Shown: positions 33,601 through 41,170, counted from the stretch's first letter. The stretch is DNA of 54,339 nucleotides from CAYLZO01 sp964387775 (GCA_964387775.1 CAYLZO010000005.1:1-54339), one strand, 5' to 3'. Translations and numbers: made by a program. The notes: generated by a model not told the origin, from the letters alone.

Positions 33601-34109
33601 AGGAAGGGGGCAAAGGCCGGGTTGGTATTGGCCAGCCACAGCAGCAGCATCTCCTCCAGCAGGACGCGGCGGTGGGGGATGCCGGCCGTCTCTCCCTCGA
33701 TATAGTCGTCCAGCGAGACCTCGCGGCGATAGACGGCCACCGGCGGGAACTGATCGGCAAAACGGCGCAATGTGTCGTCCACGGTCTCCCGGCCCAGTTC
33801 CTCGTAGAGCCAGTCCAGGGCATCGCCCATGACCTCGGCGTTCTTCTCCTCGCGGTAGAGCTGCACGACGTAGTGCAAGATCTCGTCCACGAGGCCCATG
33901 GCGTTGATATGGCCGGCGCGCACGGCCCGCTCGGGATAGTGGACCAGGTCGCGGCGGTCGTTCATCTTTTGGGCAAAGACGCGGGCCGCGTAAAAGTTGG
34001 CAAAGAGCACGTTGCCCGTCAGCGAAAAGAGGGCCTGGTCGAACTCGTAGCGGTCTCGCGCCTCGCGGGAGACGTGGAATTCCATCTGTGCGGCTCTGAC
34101 TCTGTGCAT
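30639..34109 (-). CDS. Large GH13-like (alpha-amylase family) protein
   Basis: This 1156-residue protein has an alpha-amylase-type barrel in the middle (about 330-720) flanked by an N-terminal helical region of about 320 residues and a C-terminal region of about 400 residues. Conserved regions are: I, SDMVPNHVG; II, IIRFDAAM with the nucleophile Asp; III, LLLAEAFW with the acid/base Glu; IV, FMNNPDEETA, where the usual His-Asp is Pro-Asp. This suggests an active but atypical enzyme acting on an alpha-glucan. No signal peptide is seen. The start at 34109 is supported by AGGAGA 7 bases upstream. It follows the membrane gene at 34146 by 36 bases and is convergent with the GH4 gene. Confidence 0.83.
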   Translation of the reverse strand: MHRVRAAQMEFHVSREARDRYEFDQALFSLTGNVLFANFYAARVFAQKMNDRRDLVHYPERAVRAGHINAMGLVDEILHYVVQLYREEKNAEVMGDALDWLYEELGRETVDDTLRRFADQFPPVAVYRREVSLDDYIEGETAGIPHRRVLLEEMLLLWLANTNPAFAPFLELFDDDDLSRETAYPQIVDALHDFFEEQPRFGPDDENVVDMLRSPAENVPHSLSGQLEFIRERWGSFLGKYLYRLLSSLDLIAEEEKAIFLGRGPSRVPEYGALAFEAERFSQDKDWMPRVVVVAKNTYVWLDQLSKRYERDIRRLDQIPDEELDRLARWGFTGLWLIGLWERSSASRKIKQLCGNPEAVASAYSLYDYVIAGDLGGPAAYENLRDRAWQRGIRLASDMVPNHVGIYSKWVIEHPDWFVALDHSPFPVYSFGGPDLSEDPRVGLFIEDHYYDRTDAAVVFRRLDRWSGDERFIYHGNDGTSMPWNDTAQLNFLLPEVREAVIQTILHVARHFSIIRFDAAMTLAKKHYRRLWFPEPGSGGAIPTRAEHGLTKEEFDAAMPVEFWREVVDRVAAEAPDTLLLAEAFWLLEGYFVRTLGMHRVYNSAFMNMLRDEDNAKYRSVMKNTLEFDPEILKRFVNFMNNPDEETAVAQFGKGDKYFGICTLMATMPGLPMFGHGQVEGLAEKYGMEYRRAYWDEEPDPGLVARHEREIFPLLHRRYLFAQVRDFLLYDFFAPEGHVNEDVFAYSNRAGDPHAGTGQRVLVIYHNKYATARGWVKTSVAYSAKTGDDGDGSTRRDAHVTTGRALTQKNLGEGLDLRGDDGVFYVFRDSLTGLEYIRAGRELRDNGFYVELEAYECHVFLDWREVQDNEWRQYAHLADYLGGRGVPSIEEALKEVFLQPIHEPFRELVNAGHLRWLVDNRAAEPDEAPDAEVLDDAERRALALLREMRQFTGGSGDPEAIAGEIRRKLDLALRTDEDDDPAYWGTLLGWTFTHALGKVVADEDYPAQSRSWLDEWLLGKLLAGALQDLGLDEGGAWWAVGAIKVLVSHQDWCDVEAAPEAAAYPVLRRWLGDSEVQQFLQVNRYRDELWFNHEAFGQLLDWLETIAAIDIGADPSLTEAESETRLAACRDIVDRLRAAEEASEYQVSKLLEAARE

Positions 34110-34145
34110 AATTCTCTCCTGTGATGGATCTTGGCGACGCGGCGC

Positions 34146-35594
34146 CTACGGACGGCGTGTCAGGATGCCGTCCTCGTACCAATAGATCGTGCAATCGTCC
34201 GTGCAAAGGGCTTGGGGCGTGCCCAAGTCCGAATCGAGCACGGCGTGAATCTCCCGGCCGGGGGACAAGAGCGCCCCGGCCTGGGGAAAGGCGTTTCGAA
34301 AAACGTAGGCGTGCCTGACGTGATCGGGCAGGCCGACGAGCCACACCGACTCGTCCCCCTGCTCTGAGAGCAGATCGTCGAGCTGGGCCACGACCGACCG
34401 CGACGTCTCGCCCGCCTGACGCCACCAGTAGGCGCGATAGGCCGAGACGGCCAGGTGGGCGCTGGCGAACAGGACCAGGGCGGCCAGCACCCACCGGCGC
34501 AACCCTCGCCGCGACGCAGGCCGCCAGGCGAGCACGATCAGGAGCGAAACCCCCCAGGCCACGCCGACGGACGACAGAAAAGCCGTCCGCCCCGTGGCCG
34601 TCAGGAGGACGGGCGCCAGCGCCAGCAACGCCCAGGCAACCGAAAAGCCCAGGGCGCGGCGCAGGCGGCCGTCCCGTCGGCCCCCGGCGGATTTGCGCAG
34701 GACCCCGGCCAAAACGGCGAGGGCCGCCACCGCCAGCCCGACCGTCAGCAGGGGCAGCCCCGGCGCCTGGCGCCAGAGGGGCAGGCTGGTCAGGTAGCCA
34801 TAGTTATCAGGCAGGGCCAGCCCCTCGACGGCGACGTAGTAGGCCAGGTTGGCCGCGATGCGCGGCACGCCCACCGCCGCGCTGTAGGGGCTGCCCGCTC
34901 GCAGCCGCAAGATTGTAAAGATCGCGCCGGTGAGCAGAAACCCTCCCGCCGGGGCAAATCGCCGCCAGCGGGATGGCGTTTCGGCGGGGCGATAGAGCCA
35001 CGCGTCGTAGAGCAGCAGCGCCAGCGGCAGGAACACCGCCGTCTCCTTGGAGGCCAGGCCCAACAGGTAGCCGAGCCAGGCGACCACCAGCCACCCTCCT
35101 CGGCCTGAGCGCCGGAATTGCACGTAGGCCAGCAGGCTGCCCACGACGAAAAAGCCGGCCAGCACCTCGTTGGCCGCCGCGATCCAGAGCACGGGCTCGG
35201 CGTGGGCGCCGTTCAGCGCAAAGAGAAACGTAGACAGAACGCCGGCCCATCGCTCGCCAGACAAGAGCGCCGCCAGCAGGCCCACCCCCACCGCCACCAG
35301 GACGTACAAGACGAAGACAAAGGCGTGGTAGCCGGCCGGATTCAGCCCAAAGACCTCCCAGTTGAGGGCGATCCACAGGTCAAAGAGCGGGCGGTACCAG
35401 CCAAAGCGCGTGGCTGTGAAGAGCCGCAGCCCCTCTTCCCAGGCGTGGATATTTCGGGCGAGGATGGGCCAATCGTCGGCCACAAAGTAGGCGGTGACGT
35501 TGGGCAAAAAGAGCGAGACCGGCAAAGCAGCCAGGGCGTACGCCCCGACGAACCGGGCCGGTAAAGACCTCCTCTCCCCCTCGTTCCTGTGCAT
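34146..35594 (-). CDS. Polytopic membrane protein, glycosyltransferase-39-like
   Basis: This 482-residue protein has about ten membrane helices. An early acidic loop (FVADDWPILARN) resembles the DD motif in the first loop of PMT/ArnT-like (GT-C) glycosyltransferases that use polyprenyl-phosphate sugars; RFGWYRPLFDLWIALNWEVFG follows. The C-terminal 90 residues are soluble. No specific substrate can be named. The TTG at 35651 would give a longer frame, but the ATG at 35594 was preferred; neither has a strong ribosome binding site. A strong promoter lies about 130 bases upstream. Together with the GH13-like gene downstream it forms a glycan-related unit. Confidence 0.72.
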   Translation of the reverse strand: MHRNEGERRSLPARFVGAYALAALPVSLFLPNVTAYFVADDWPILARNIHAWEEGLRLFTATRFGWYRPLFDLWIALNWEVFGLNPAGYHAFVFVLYVLVAVGVGLLAALLSGERWAGVLSTFLFALNGAHAEPVLWIAAANEVLAGFFVVGSLLAYVQFRRSGRGGWLVVAWLGYLLGLASKETAVFLPLALLLYDAWLYRPAETPSRWRRFAPAGGFLLTGAIFTILRLRAGSPYSAAVGVPRIAANLAYYVAVEGLALPDNYGYLTSLPLWRQAPGLPLLTVGLAVAALAVLAGVLRKSAGGRRDGRLRRALGFSVAWALLALAPVLLTATGRTAFLSSVGVAWGVSLLIVLAWRPASRRGLRRWVLAALVLFASAHLAVSAYRAYWWRQAGETSRSVVAQLDDLLSEQGDESVWLVGLPDHVRHAYVFRNAFPQAGALLSPGREIHAVLDSDLGTPQALCTDDCTIYWYEDGILTRRP

Positions 35595-35728
35595 CTGGCA
35601 AGCCGTCCAGTCACCGTGCTGCAAATCGAGCTTCCGCGCGTTATCCCGCAACCGGCCCCTTCCGCTTTGGTAGCCTGGCAGAAACGCAGCCGATCGGCGA
35701 TCCGCTGCAAAGCCCTGCGGGCTCTTTG

Positions 35729-35757
35729 ATTATGCCCTCTTAGCACGGGGCTGTCAA
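35729..35757 (-). promoter_or_regulatory. Promoter of the membrane glycosyltransferase-GH13 unit
   Basis: Minus strand TTGACA (35757-35752) and CATAAT (35734-35729), 17 bases apart. The leader of about 130 bases contains the palindromes CAAAGCCC-TGC-GGGCTCTTTG and GCAGCCGATCGGCGATCCGCTGC but no recognised riboswitch. Confidence 0.8.
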
Positions 35758-35823
35758 GTTCGCCTATGCACCCTGATAGCTTGGGGGGAGCGGGGGGCGA
35801 TCTGGCCGGGTGGGACTCGGGGG

Positions 35824-36930
35824 TCAGTCGTCCATCGAACCCGCGAGGCTTCGATCCAAAAGGTGCCGGCTGCTTCCCGGCTCCGGCCCGGTCACCACCG
35901 GCAGGTCGGGACGGTTGCCCCACTCGGCCCAGGAACCGTCGTAGCCGCGCACGTCCTCGTAGCCCATCAGCCGCAGGAGAAAGTAGACGTGAGCGCCCCG
36001 CCACAGGGTTTGGCAATAGGTGATGGCCTGCTTGTCCTGCGTGATGCCTTTGGCCGCCAGCAGGGTCTGGAGCTCGTCGGCCGATTTAAAGACCTCCACG
36101 TCGTCGTCCTGGAGCTGCGTTTGCCAGTCGTCGTTGACGATGGTCACGGCGTCGCCGCCGGTGAGGGCGTCGAGCCAGACCAGATTCACCGCGCCGGGAA
36201 TGTGCCCACCTCGGTCGGCCAGCTTGACCTCGCCCGTGTACTCTTCGGACGAGCGGGCGTCCACGATAACGACGTTCGGATCTTCCAGGCGGGCCAGCAC
36301 TTTGTCAGCGGAGACCAGCTTGGACGGGTCCAACTCGACTGGATAGTCCGTCACCCGCACGTCGGGGATGCCGGTGATGGTCTCGTGGCCCTCGGCAACC
36401 CAGGCGTTCCAGCCGCCGTCCAGCACGCGCACGTCCTCGTGGCCCACGTACTCTAGCGTCCAGAACATGCGGCCGCTGGTCATCATCCCCAGGTTGTCAT
36501 AGATCAGGGCCGTCATGTCCGGCTCCAGGCCGATGCTGTTCAACGTCCGCTGGACCTCCTCCTCGTCGAACTCGAAAGGAACATCGTTGATCGTCGAGGC
36601 AATGTCGCCCACGGGCACGTTGACGGCGCCGGGTACGTGTCCCTCGCGATAGGCGTCAGGGGCGCGCATGTCGATGATGCGCAGGTTCGCGTCTTCCAGG
36701 TGGGCGGCGAGCCAGTCGGTCGTAACCAGCAAATGGGCGTTGGGGTAGCCACCCGAGGGCTCGACCTCGGGTGTGGGCTGGACCGTGGGGGCGATACCGC
36801 AGCCGGCTAGGATCAACAGCCCGATGATCAACAACAGGCCAAGACCTATCCATCGCCTGGCATCTCGCCTCGCTCCTGGAGGAGAAGCGTCCGTCCCTGA
36901 GGGGAAGTTCATCAAGTCATGTGCGGTCAC
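35824..36930 (-). CDS. Lipoprotein with two rhodanese domains
   Basis: This 368-residue sulfurtransferase-like protein has a lipoprotein signal (LGLLLIIGLLILAGC, with Cys as the lipidated residue), a short Pro-rich spacer and two rhodanese domains (about 65-190 and 205-345). The N-terminal domain has Asp where the active Cys belongs (LIYDNLGMMTSG) and is inactive, as in classical tandem rhodaneses. The C-terminal domain keeps a catalytic Cys in ITYCQTLWRGAHVY. The loop length of six suggests thiosulfate or 3-mercaptopyruvate sulfurtransferase-type activity outside the membrane. The start is GTG at 36930, overlapping the upstream gene's TGA; an ATG at 36912 is the alternative. Confidence 0.87.
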   Translation of the reverse strand: MTAHDLMNFPSGTDASPPGARRDARRWIGLGLLLIIGLLILAGCGIAPTVQPTPEVEPSGGYPNAHLLVTTDWLAAHLEDANLRIIDMRAPDAYREGHVPGAVNVPVGDIASTINDVPFEFDEEEVQRTLNSIGLEPDMTALIYDNLGMMTSGRMFWTLEYVGHEDVRVLDGGWNAWVAEGHETITGIPDVRVTDYPVELDPSKLVSADKVLARLEDPNVVIVDARSSEEYTGEVKLADRGGHIPGAVNLVWLDALTGGDAVTIVNDDWQTQLQDDDVEVFKSADELQTLLAAKGITQDKQAITYCQTLWRGAHVYFLLRLMGYEDVRGYDGSWAEWGNRPDLPVVTGPEPGSSRHLLDRSLAGSMDD

Positions 36931-37211
36931 TGAGTCACGTCCCCACCCAGGGAGTTTTTCACCTCGCGCCAGGCGTGCCGGACGGCGTCTTTGACGTCGT
37001 CCCAGGGGGTGTCGCCGTGCTCTTCACTCCAATCGGCCTTGGCCTGGTCCACGAACGCCTCCCGATCCCGCTCCCGGTGCTCGCCGGCGAGAAGGGGCCG
37101 CCCTCGGCGATGAGGTCGCGGGCCGCCTCCACCCCGGCGCGTCCGCCGCCGGGGTTGCGGCAATTCCAATCGACAAGATTCTAAATCTTTTCTCCATGAT
37201 TTACTCCTCAT
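36927..37211 (-). pseudogene. Small gene, probably frameshifted
   Basis: The open frame (94 codons) has a natural-looking C-terminal half (FVDQAKADWSEEHGDTPWDD, then VKDAVRHAWREVKNSL) but an Arg-rich N-terminal half that looks out of frame. A good ribosome binding site (GAGGAG) belongs to the ATG at about 37197 in another frame (MEKRFRILSIG), while a third frame of the same DNA reads AARDLIAEGGPFSP. One or two single-base shifts between about 37100 and 37190 would join these into one small acidic protein. It could be a true decay or a sequencing error. The function is unknown. Its stop overlaps the rhodanese start. Confidence 0.45.
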
Positions 37212-37233
37212 CTTGTCATTCTGAAGTGCGATG

Positions 37234-37434
37234 TTATGCTCCGAGTTCGACCAACTCCCGGGTGTAGGCCCGCATCTGGTCGGCGGCGTAGAAAGCTTCT
37301 TCTTCCTTCAACCCCTCTTCGATCTGCAGGCGGGTGGCAAGCTCGTGTCGATCCTCGGCCAGCAACTCGGGCGGGGTCGTGTCTCCAATATAAGCATCAT
37401 AGATCTCTTTGGCACTCAGTTCAAACACACTCAT
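37234..37434 (-). CDS. Small acidic hypothetical protein (66 aa)
   Basis: A short helical protein (MSVFELSAKEIYDAYIGD, then EEAFYAADQMRAYTRELVEL) rich in Glu and Ala, with no cysteine and no membrane segment. A GTGAGGA ribosome binding site lies 9-12 bases before the ATG at 37434. It lies 22 bases downstream of the USP gene and 22 bases upstream of the frameshifted small gene, on the same strand. I do not recognise a family. Confidence 0.6.
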   Translation of the reverse strand: MSVFELSAKEIYDAYIGDTTPPELLAEDRHELATRLQIEEGLKEEEAFYAADQMRAYTRELVELGA

Positions 37435-37456
37435 CTTTGTCTATTTCCTCACTCTT

Positions 37457-37906
37457 CTAGGAAAGTTCTTGGGCGCGGATCAACAGCAAGGGGCGGTCGG
37501 CGCGATTCAAGACACCGGCGGCAACGCTTCCATAAAAGACCTGGGCCAGCCCGCTCCGGCCGTGACTGGCCAGGGCGATGAGGTCTGCGTCCTGGCTCTC
37601 GGCGGTGTTGATGATCGCCTCCACGACGGCGCCGTGGGCCAACATCGTCCTCGTGTCGAATCCCTTGTTGCGAAACTCGCCCTGGATCTTTTCCAAATAT
37701 TCTTTCGCCTCCTCGGTCCGCCGGTTCAACTGCTGTTCGTGCAGTCGCATGTCGGGCTGCCCGGGCGTGACCAGGAAGGGCGGCGGCTCAACCACGCGCA
37801 CGAAAACGAGCCTGGCCTCGTAGTGCCGGGCCAGCTCCTCGACGTGGGGCAGGATGGCTTCCGCCCGCTGCGATCCATCCAGGGGAACCACAATGGTCTG
37901 ATACAT
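37457..37906 (-). CDS. Universal stress protein UspA, canonical ATP-binding type
   Basis: This 149-residue UspA-fold protein opens IVVPLDGSQRAEAILPHV and has the full ATP-binding loop ASHGRSGLAQVFYGSVAAGVL pattern (GxxGx9GS), followed by the C-terminal strand RPLLLIRA. It is therefore of the ordinary ATP-binding class, unlike the three USPs at 8206-13148. It is a cytosolic stress-related protein of unknown partner. It lies 21 bases downstream of apgM. Confidence 0.93.
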   Translation of the reverse strand: MYQTIVVPLDGSQRAEAILPHVEELARHYEARLVFVRVVEPPPFLVTPGQPDMRLHEQQLNRRTEEAKEYLEKIQGEFRNKGFDTRTMLAHGAVVEAIINTAESQDADLIALASHGRSGLAQVFYGSVAAGVLNRADRPLLLIRAQELS

Positions 37907-37927
37907 GGCAATCCTTCTTTCAAACTC

Positions 37928-39133
37928 TCACGCGCCAAACTTTTCCAGGCGCAGGGCGTTGGCCAGGGCCAGGGGCATCAGGTGGTGGGCCGGGATACGC
38001 GGCCCCAGGCCGCTGGTCATGCACGCCCGCTCGCCGAACCGATCTACCCGGTCGGCCCGGCAGCGCTCGGACCAGAGCAGGACCGGCACCGGATGCCAGC
38101 TATGGTATTTCAGCAAAGCCGGCGTCGAGTGGTCGCCGGTGGCGATCAGCACGTCGGGCCCCAGGTCGAGGATGCGCGGCACCAGGGCATCCGCCTCCTC
38201 GAGGAGCTGCACCTTGCGGTCGAAATCGCCATCTTCGCCGGCACTGTCGATGGGCTTCAGGTGCAGGAAAAAGAAATCATAGTCGTCCCAATGGGCCTCC
38301 AGCGTATCAAACTCGTCGACGAACTCGCTGCCGGTCTCGAGCACGTCCATGCCCACCAGCTTGGCCACGCCGCGATACATCGGATAGCCGGCGATGGCCG
38401 CCGCCCGCAGGCCAAAGGCTTGCTCAAACGAGGGCCAGTCGGGCAGCTTGGAAAAGCCGCGCAGGAGCACCATATTGGCCGGCTCGTGCCCGGCCAGAAT
38501 CTCGCGGGCCTGGCCTAGAAACTGTCGAATCAATTCGGCGGTCTCCTCGGCCTCGGGGGAACGGGGCCGGGGCGCCAGCGGCTTTTCGCCGACGTCCTGC
38601 GGATCGGTGTCATCGATGTCGCCGGAGAGGCCCTGGCCGCGAAGCACCAGCAACAAGCGGTACTCTTTGACGGTCTTGACAAACAGGTCCACGCCCGGCA
38701 GCTCGATCTCGCGCAGCAGGGCGCTCAACTCCTGATTCTTTTCGGTGGGGATGCGCCCCGCCCGGCGGTCGGCCACGCGGCCCTCGGCGTCCAGGGTGCA
38801 GTAGTTGCCCCGGGCGGCCACGTCGGCGGCCGTCAGGTCGAAATCAATGCCCAGGGCTGAGAGCACGCCGCGCCCCACCTGGTATTTGACGGGCTCGTAG
38901 CCAAAGAGGGCCAGGTGCGACGGCCCGCTGCCCGGCGTGATCCCCGGCGCGACGGGTTGATGCAGACCGCAGATGCCCTCCATGGCCAGCCGGTCCAGGT
39001 TGGGTGTGTAGGCCGTTTCCAGCTCGGTCCGCCCGGTAAACTCCATGGGCAAGCCGCCCAGGCCGTCCAGGACCAACAGGACGATCTTGCTTTGGTTCCG
39101 CTCCACCAATCTCTCGATAAAGTCTAGTTCCAT
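37928..39133 (-). CDS. apgM: 2,3-bisphosphoglycerate-independent phosphoglycerate mutase, archaeal type
   Basis: This alkaline-phosphatase-superfamily enzyme interconverts 3- and 2-phosphoglycerate. The 401 residues match the archaeal ApgM form (about 400), not the 510-residue GpmI form. It has the metal ligand and start motif IVLLVLDGLGGLP, the nucleophile region TPGSGPSHLALFGY, and the C-terminal metal motifs FFFLHLKPIDSAGEDGD and ATGDHSTPALLKYHSWHPVP. It is near GAPDH and PfkA of the same pathway. Upstream lies a terminator-shaped structure and repeat-rich DNA, so it probably has its own promoter, not identified. Confidence 0.95.
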   Translation of the reverse strand: MELDFIERLVERNQSKIVLLVLDGLGGLPMEFTGRTELETAYTPNLDRLAMEGICGLHQPVAPGITPGSGPSHLALFGYEPVKYQVGRGVLSALGIDFDLTAADVAARGNYCTLDAEGRVADRRAGRIPTEKNQELSALLREIELPGVDLFVKTVKEYRLLLVLRGQGLSGDIDDTDPQDVGEKPLAPRPRSPEAEETAELIRQFLGQAREILAGHEPANMVLLRGFSKLPDWPSFEQAFGLRAAAIAGYPMYRGVAKLVGMDVLETGSEFVDEFDTLEAHWDDYDFFFLHLKPIDSAGEDGDFDRKVQLLEEADALVPRILDLGPDVLIATGDHSTPALLKYHSWHPVPVLLWSERCRADRVDRFGERACMTSGLGPRIPAHHLMPLALANALRLEKFGA

Positions 39134-39182
39134 GTCAATTCACTCCCTTCCAGCCGTGGAGTTTGTGGAGAATGACGGGGAC

Positions 39183-39241
39183 AAAAAAGGGGCGACAGAG
39201 CGGTCTGCCCCGGCAAGGGCAGACCACTCCATCCAGCCCCT
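39183..39241 (-). terminator. Terminator-like structure upstream of apgM
   Basis: On the minus strand an inner perfect stem (GGTCTGCCC / GGGCAGACC) is enclosed by an outer AGGGGC / GCCCCT pair and followed by TTTTTT. It would end transcripts arriving from the GAPDH-BON-dodecin unit before apgM. Confidence 0.6.
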
Positions 39242-39293
39242 CGGCCGGCAGGAGCCGACGCTAGTACACGTGGGTACAAGTCTCCCCTAGTTC

Positions 39294-39390
39294 TGTCATT
39301 GCGAGCGCAGCGAAGCAATCCCCGATTATGAGAGAGAAACCAATTGCTCGCCGCAAAAGGAGATTGCTTTGTCGCTCCGCTCCTCGCAAT
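39294..39390. repeat. Interspersed TGTCATTGCGAG repeat, copy 1 (degenerate)
   Basis: TGTCATTGCGAGCGCAGCGAAGCAAT near the left end and AGATTGCTTTGTCGCTCCGCTCCTCGCAAT at the right end form an imperfect inverted repeat. It is the same family as copy 2 inside the element at 39442-39626. Between apgM and dodecin (39134-39621) no gene was found. Confidence 0.8.
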
Positions 39391-39441
39391 CCGCAGGACT
39401 ATCCGTTTGTGACAACCAGGTAAGGATTTACGCCGCGCTGT

Positions 39442-39626
39442 ACTAGTACCTTTTCAAGGCTATTTCGACAAGCTGTCATTGCGAGGAGCGAGCGCAGCGA
39501 GCGACGAAGCAATCCCCTTCTGCTCATTTCAGGCCGTTTAGCGCACGTCGTTGGAGATTGCTTCGTCGCCCTTCGGGCTCCTCGCAATGACAGGATACGT
39601 CATTTTCATGTTGAAAAGGTACTAGT
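39442..39626. mobile_element. MITE-like element with perfect 16-base terminal inverted repeats
   Basis: ACTAGTACCTTTTCAA (39442-39457) and TTGAAAAGGTACTAGT (39611-39626) are exact inverted copies. The outermost CTAG on each side could be a 4-base target duplication. The 185-base element has no gene; its interior (39474-39592) is a long inverted repeat (TGTCATTGCGAGGAGC ... GCTCCTCGCAATGACA). Its right end contains the stop codon of the dodecin gene. Confidence 0.75.
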
Positions 39627-39825
39627 CTTTGACGACGAAGGAAACTTTGGCGTTGACGCGGTATTTGACGACCTCGTCGTTCTCGACGATGGCCTGAAAC
39701 TCCTTGATATAGACGGACTTGATGCTTCGCACCGTCTTGGAGGCCTCGTCAATCGCCGTCTGGGTGGCCGCTTCCCAACTCTCGTCGCTCTCGGCCAACA
39801 ACTCGATAACCTTTACAACTGGCAT
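39622..39825 (-). CDS. Dodecin (flavin-binding small protein)
   Basis: Dodecin assembles as a dodecamer that stores or buffers flavin. The 67-residue protein has the family pattern VKVIELLAESDESWEAATQ (with the flavin-stacking Trp) and the last strand YRVNAKVSFVVKD. AGGAGAGG lies just before the ATG. The stop codon TAG lies inside the terminal inverted repeat of the MITE-like element, so the element abuts or has replaced the natural 3' end, although protein length is normal. Upstream are BON and GAPDH genes on the same strand. Confidence 0.94.
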   Translation of the reverse strand: MPVVKVIELLAESDESWEAATQTAIDEASKTVRSIKSVYIKEFQAIVENDEVVKYRVNAKVSFVVKD

Positions 39826-39879
39826 GTCACCTCTCCTTTCCTTTGCTCACGCAAAGAACCGTTTTCTGACGCGCGCTAC

Positions 39880-40149
39880 TTACTGCCGCTGTGTCGGCGG
39901 AACGCGCGCTGGCGGAACGGATAGCTCTGTCTCGTCCACCTTTAGCTCGTCTACGACTTCTATCACGCCCTCCTGCTTTTGGGCGATCTCCACTGCGGCC
40001 TGGCGGACCTCTTGCGCGTCCACCGTGCCTTTCAGCGTCACCAGTCCGTCGTTGTCTATGACTTCAATGGCGAACTCTTGCGTTCGCTCATCCTCGTTCA
40101 AGGTGGCGATCACGCGCTCCGCCACCTCCGATTGTCGCACTTTTTCCAT
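39880..40149 (-). CDS. BON-domain protein
   Basis: This 89-residue protein consists of one BON domain (VAERVIATLNEDERTQEFAI, then GLVTLKGTVDAQEVRQAAVE and GVIEVVDELKV), a fold associated with phospholipid or surface binding in exported proteins such as OsmY; here there is no signal peptide. The C-terminus is Pro-rich (VPPARVPPTQRQ). AGGAGG 5 bases before the ATG at 40149 defines the start; the longer frame to 40212 overlaps GAPDH. It starts 13 bases downstream of GAPDH. Confidence 0.88.
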   Translation of the reverse strand: MEKVRQSEVAERVIATLNEDERTQEFAIEVIDNDGLVTLKGTVDAQEVRQAAVEIAQKQEGVIEVVDELKVDETELSVPPARVPPTQRQ

Positions 40150-40162
40150 TTGTCCTCCTGCG

Positions 40163-41170
40163 CTAAGCCTTCTCGCCGACGTAGCGGGCCAAATCGGCCA
40201 CGCGCCGCGCATAGCCCCACTCGTTGTCGTACCAGGCCAGGACCTTGATAGTGTTTCCCCCCAGGACCATGGTCGATTCGGCGTTGACCAGGGCCGAGTA
40301 GGTCTGTCCGATGATGTCGGATGAGACCAGCGGCTCTTCCGAGACGCCCAGGATGCCCCGCAGCCGCTCGGTCTGGGCCGCCCGTCGGAAGGCGTCGTTG
40401 ACCGCTTCGACAGTCACCGGCTTTTCGGTCTCGACGACAAAGTCAATGATCGAGCCGTCGGCCACGGGCACGCGCATGGCCAGGCCGTCCATCTTGCCCT
40501 CCAGTTCGGGCAGCACCTCGGTAGTGGCGACGGCGGCGCCGGTGGTGGTAGGCACGATGTTGATCAGCGCGTTGCGGCCCCGCGTCCACTTGCGGTAGGA
40601 GGCGTCCACCGGCGACTGGGAGCTGGTGACGGCGTGGACCGTCGTCAAAAAGCCGGTCACGATGCCGAATTCCTCGTGGAGGACCTTGGCCACGGGGGCC
40701 AGGCAGTTGGTGGTGCAGGAAGCGTTGGAGAGGACCACGTGTTGCTCGGGATCGAAGCGCTCCTCGTTGACGCCCATGCAGATGGTCAGGTCGGCGCTCT
40801 TGCTCGGCGCGGTGATGATCACCTGCTGGGCGCCGGCCGCCAGGTGCCTGGCCGCGTCCTCGCGGAGGCGAAAGATGCCGGTGGCCTCGATGCCGATGTC
40901 CACGTCGTGCTCGCCCCAGGGCAACTCGCCAGGATCGCGGGCCTGGGAGTAGGGGATCTCGCGGTCATCCCAGACCAACGCCTCCTCCTTGGCCTCGATG
41001 GACACGCCGGGGTCCACGTGGACCGAGTCGTGCCGCAGCAGATAGGCCAGGTTGTCCAGGGGGGCGATGTCGTTGATGGCCGCAACCTCCAGGCCCTCCA
41101 TGTGGGTGAGATGACGGAAGGTGAGCCGCCCGATCCGGCCAAAGCCGTTGATGCCAATACGTTTCGTCAC
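40163..41170 (-). CDS. gap: Glyceraldehyde-3-phosphate dehydrogenase, type I
   Basis: This enzyme oxidises glyceraldehyde-3-phosphate to 1,3-bisphosphoglycerate. The 335-residue protein starts TKRIGINGFGRIGR (Rossmann loop) and has Asp34 in AINDIA, which favours NAD over NADP. It carries the catalytic Cys152 in SNASCTTNCLAP, the phosphate site TTTGAAVATTEVLPELEGK and the C-terminal WYDNEWGYARRVADL. The start is GTG at 41170 with AAAGGAG 11 bases upstream; the in-frame extension to 41215 was rejected on length. It heads a gap-BON-dodecin unit; a TACAAT -10 box lies at 41223-41218. Confidence 0.96.
   Translation of the reverse strand: MTKRIGINGFGRIGRLTFRHLTHMEGLEVAAINDIAPLDNLAYLLRHDSVHVDPGVSIEAKEEALVWDDREIPYSQARDPGELPWGEHDVDIGIEATGIFRLREDAARHLAAGAQQVIITAPSKSADLTICMGVNEERFDPEQHVVLSNASCTTNCLAPVAKVLHEEFGIVTGFLTTVHAVTSSQSPVDASYRKWTRGRNALINIVPTTTGAAVATTEVLPELEGKMDGLAMRVPVADGSIIDFVVETEKPVTVEAVNDAFRRAAQTERLRGILGVSEEPLVSSDIIGQTYSALVNAESTMVLGGNTIKVLAWYDNEWGYARRVADLARYVGEKA

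Noticed and set aside
35595..35728. Structured leader of the membrane glycosyltransferase gene considered as a riboswitch
   Set aside because: Hairpins are present, but no conserved core of a known riboswitch class could be matched and there is no terminator-antiterminator pair.
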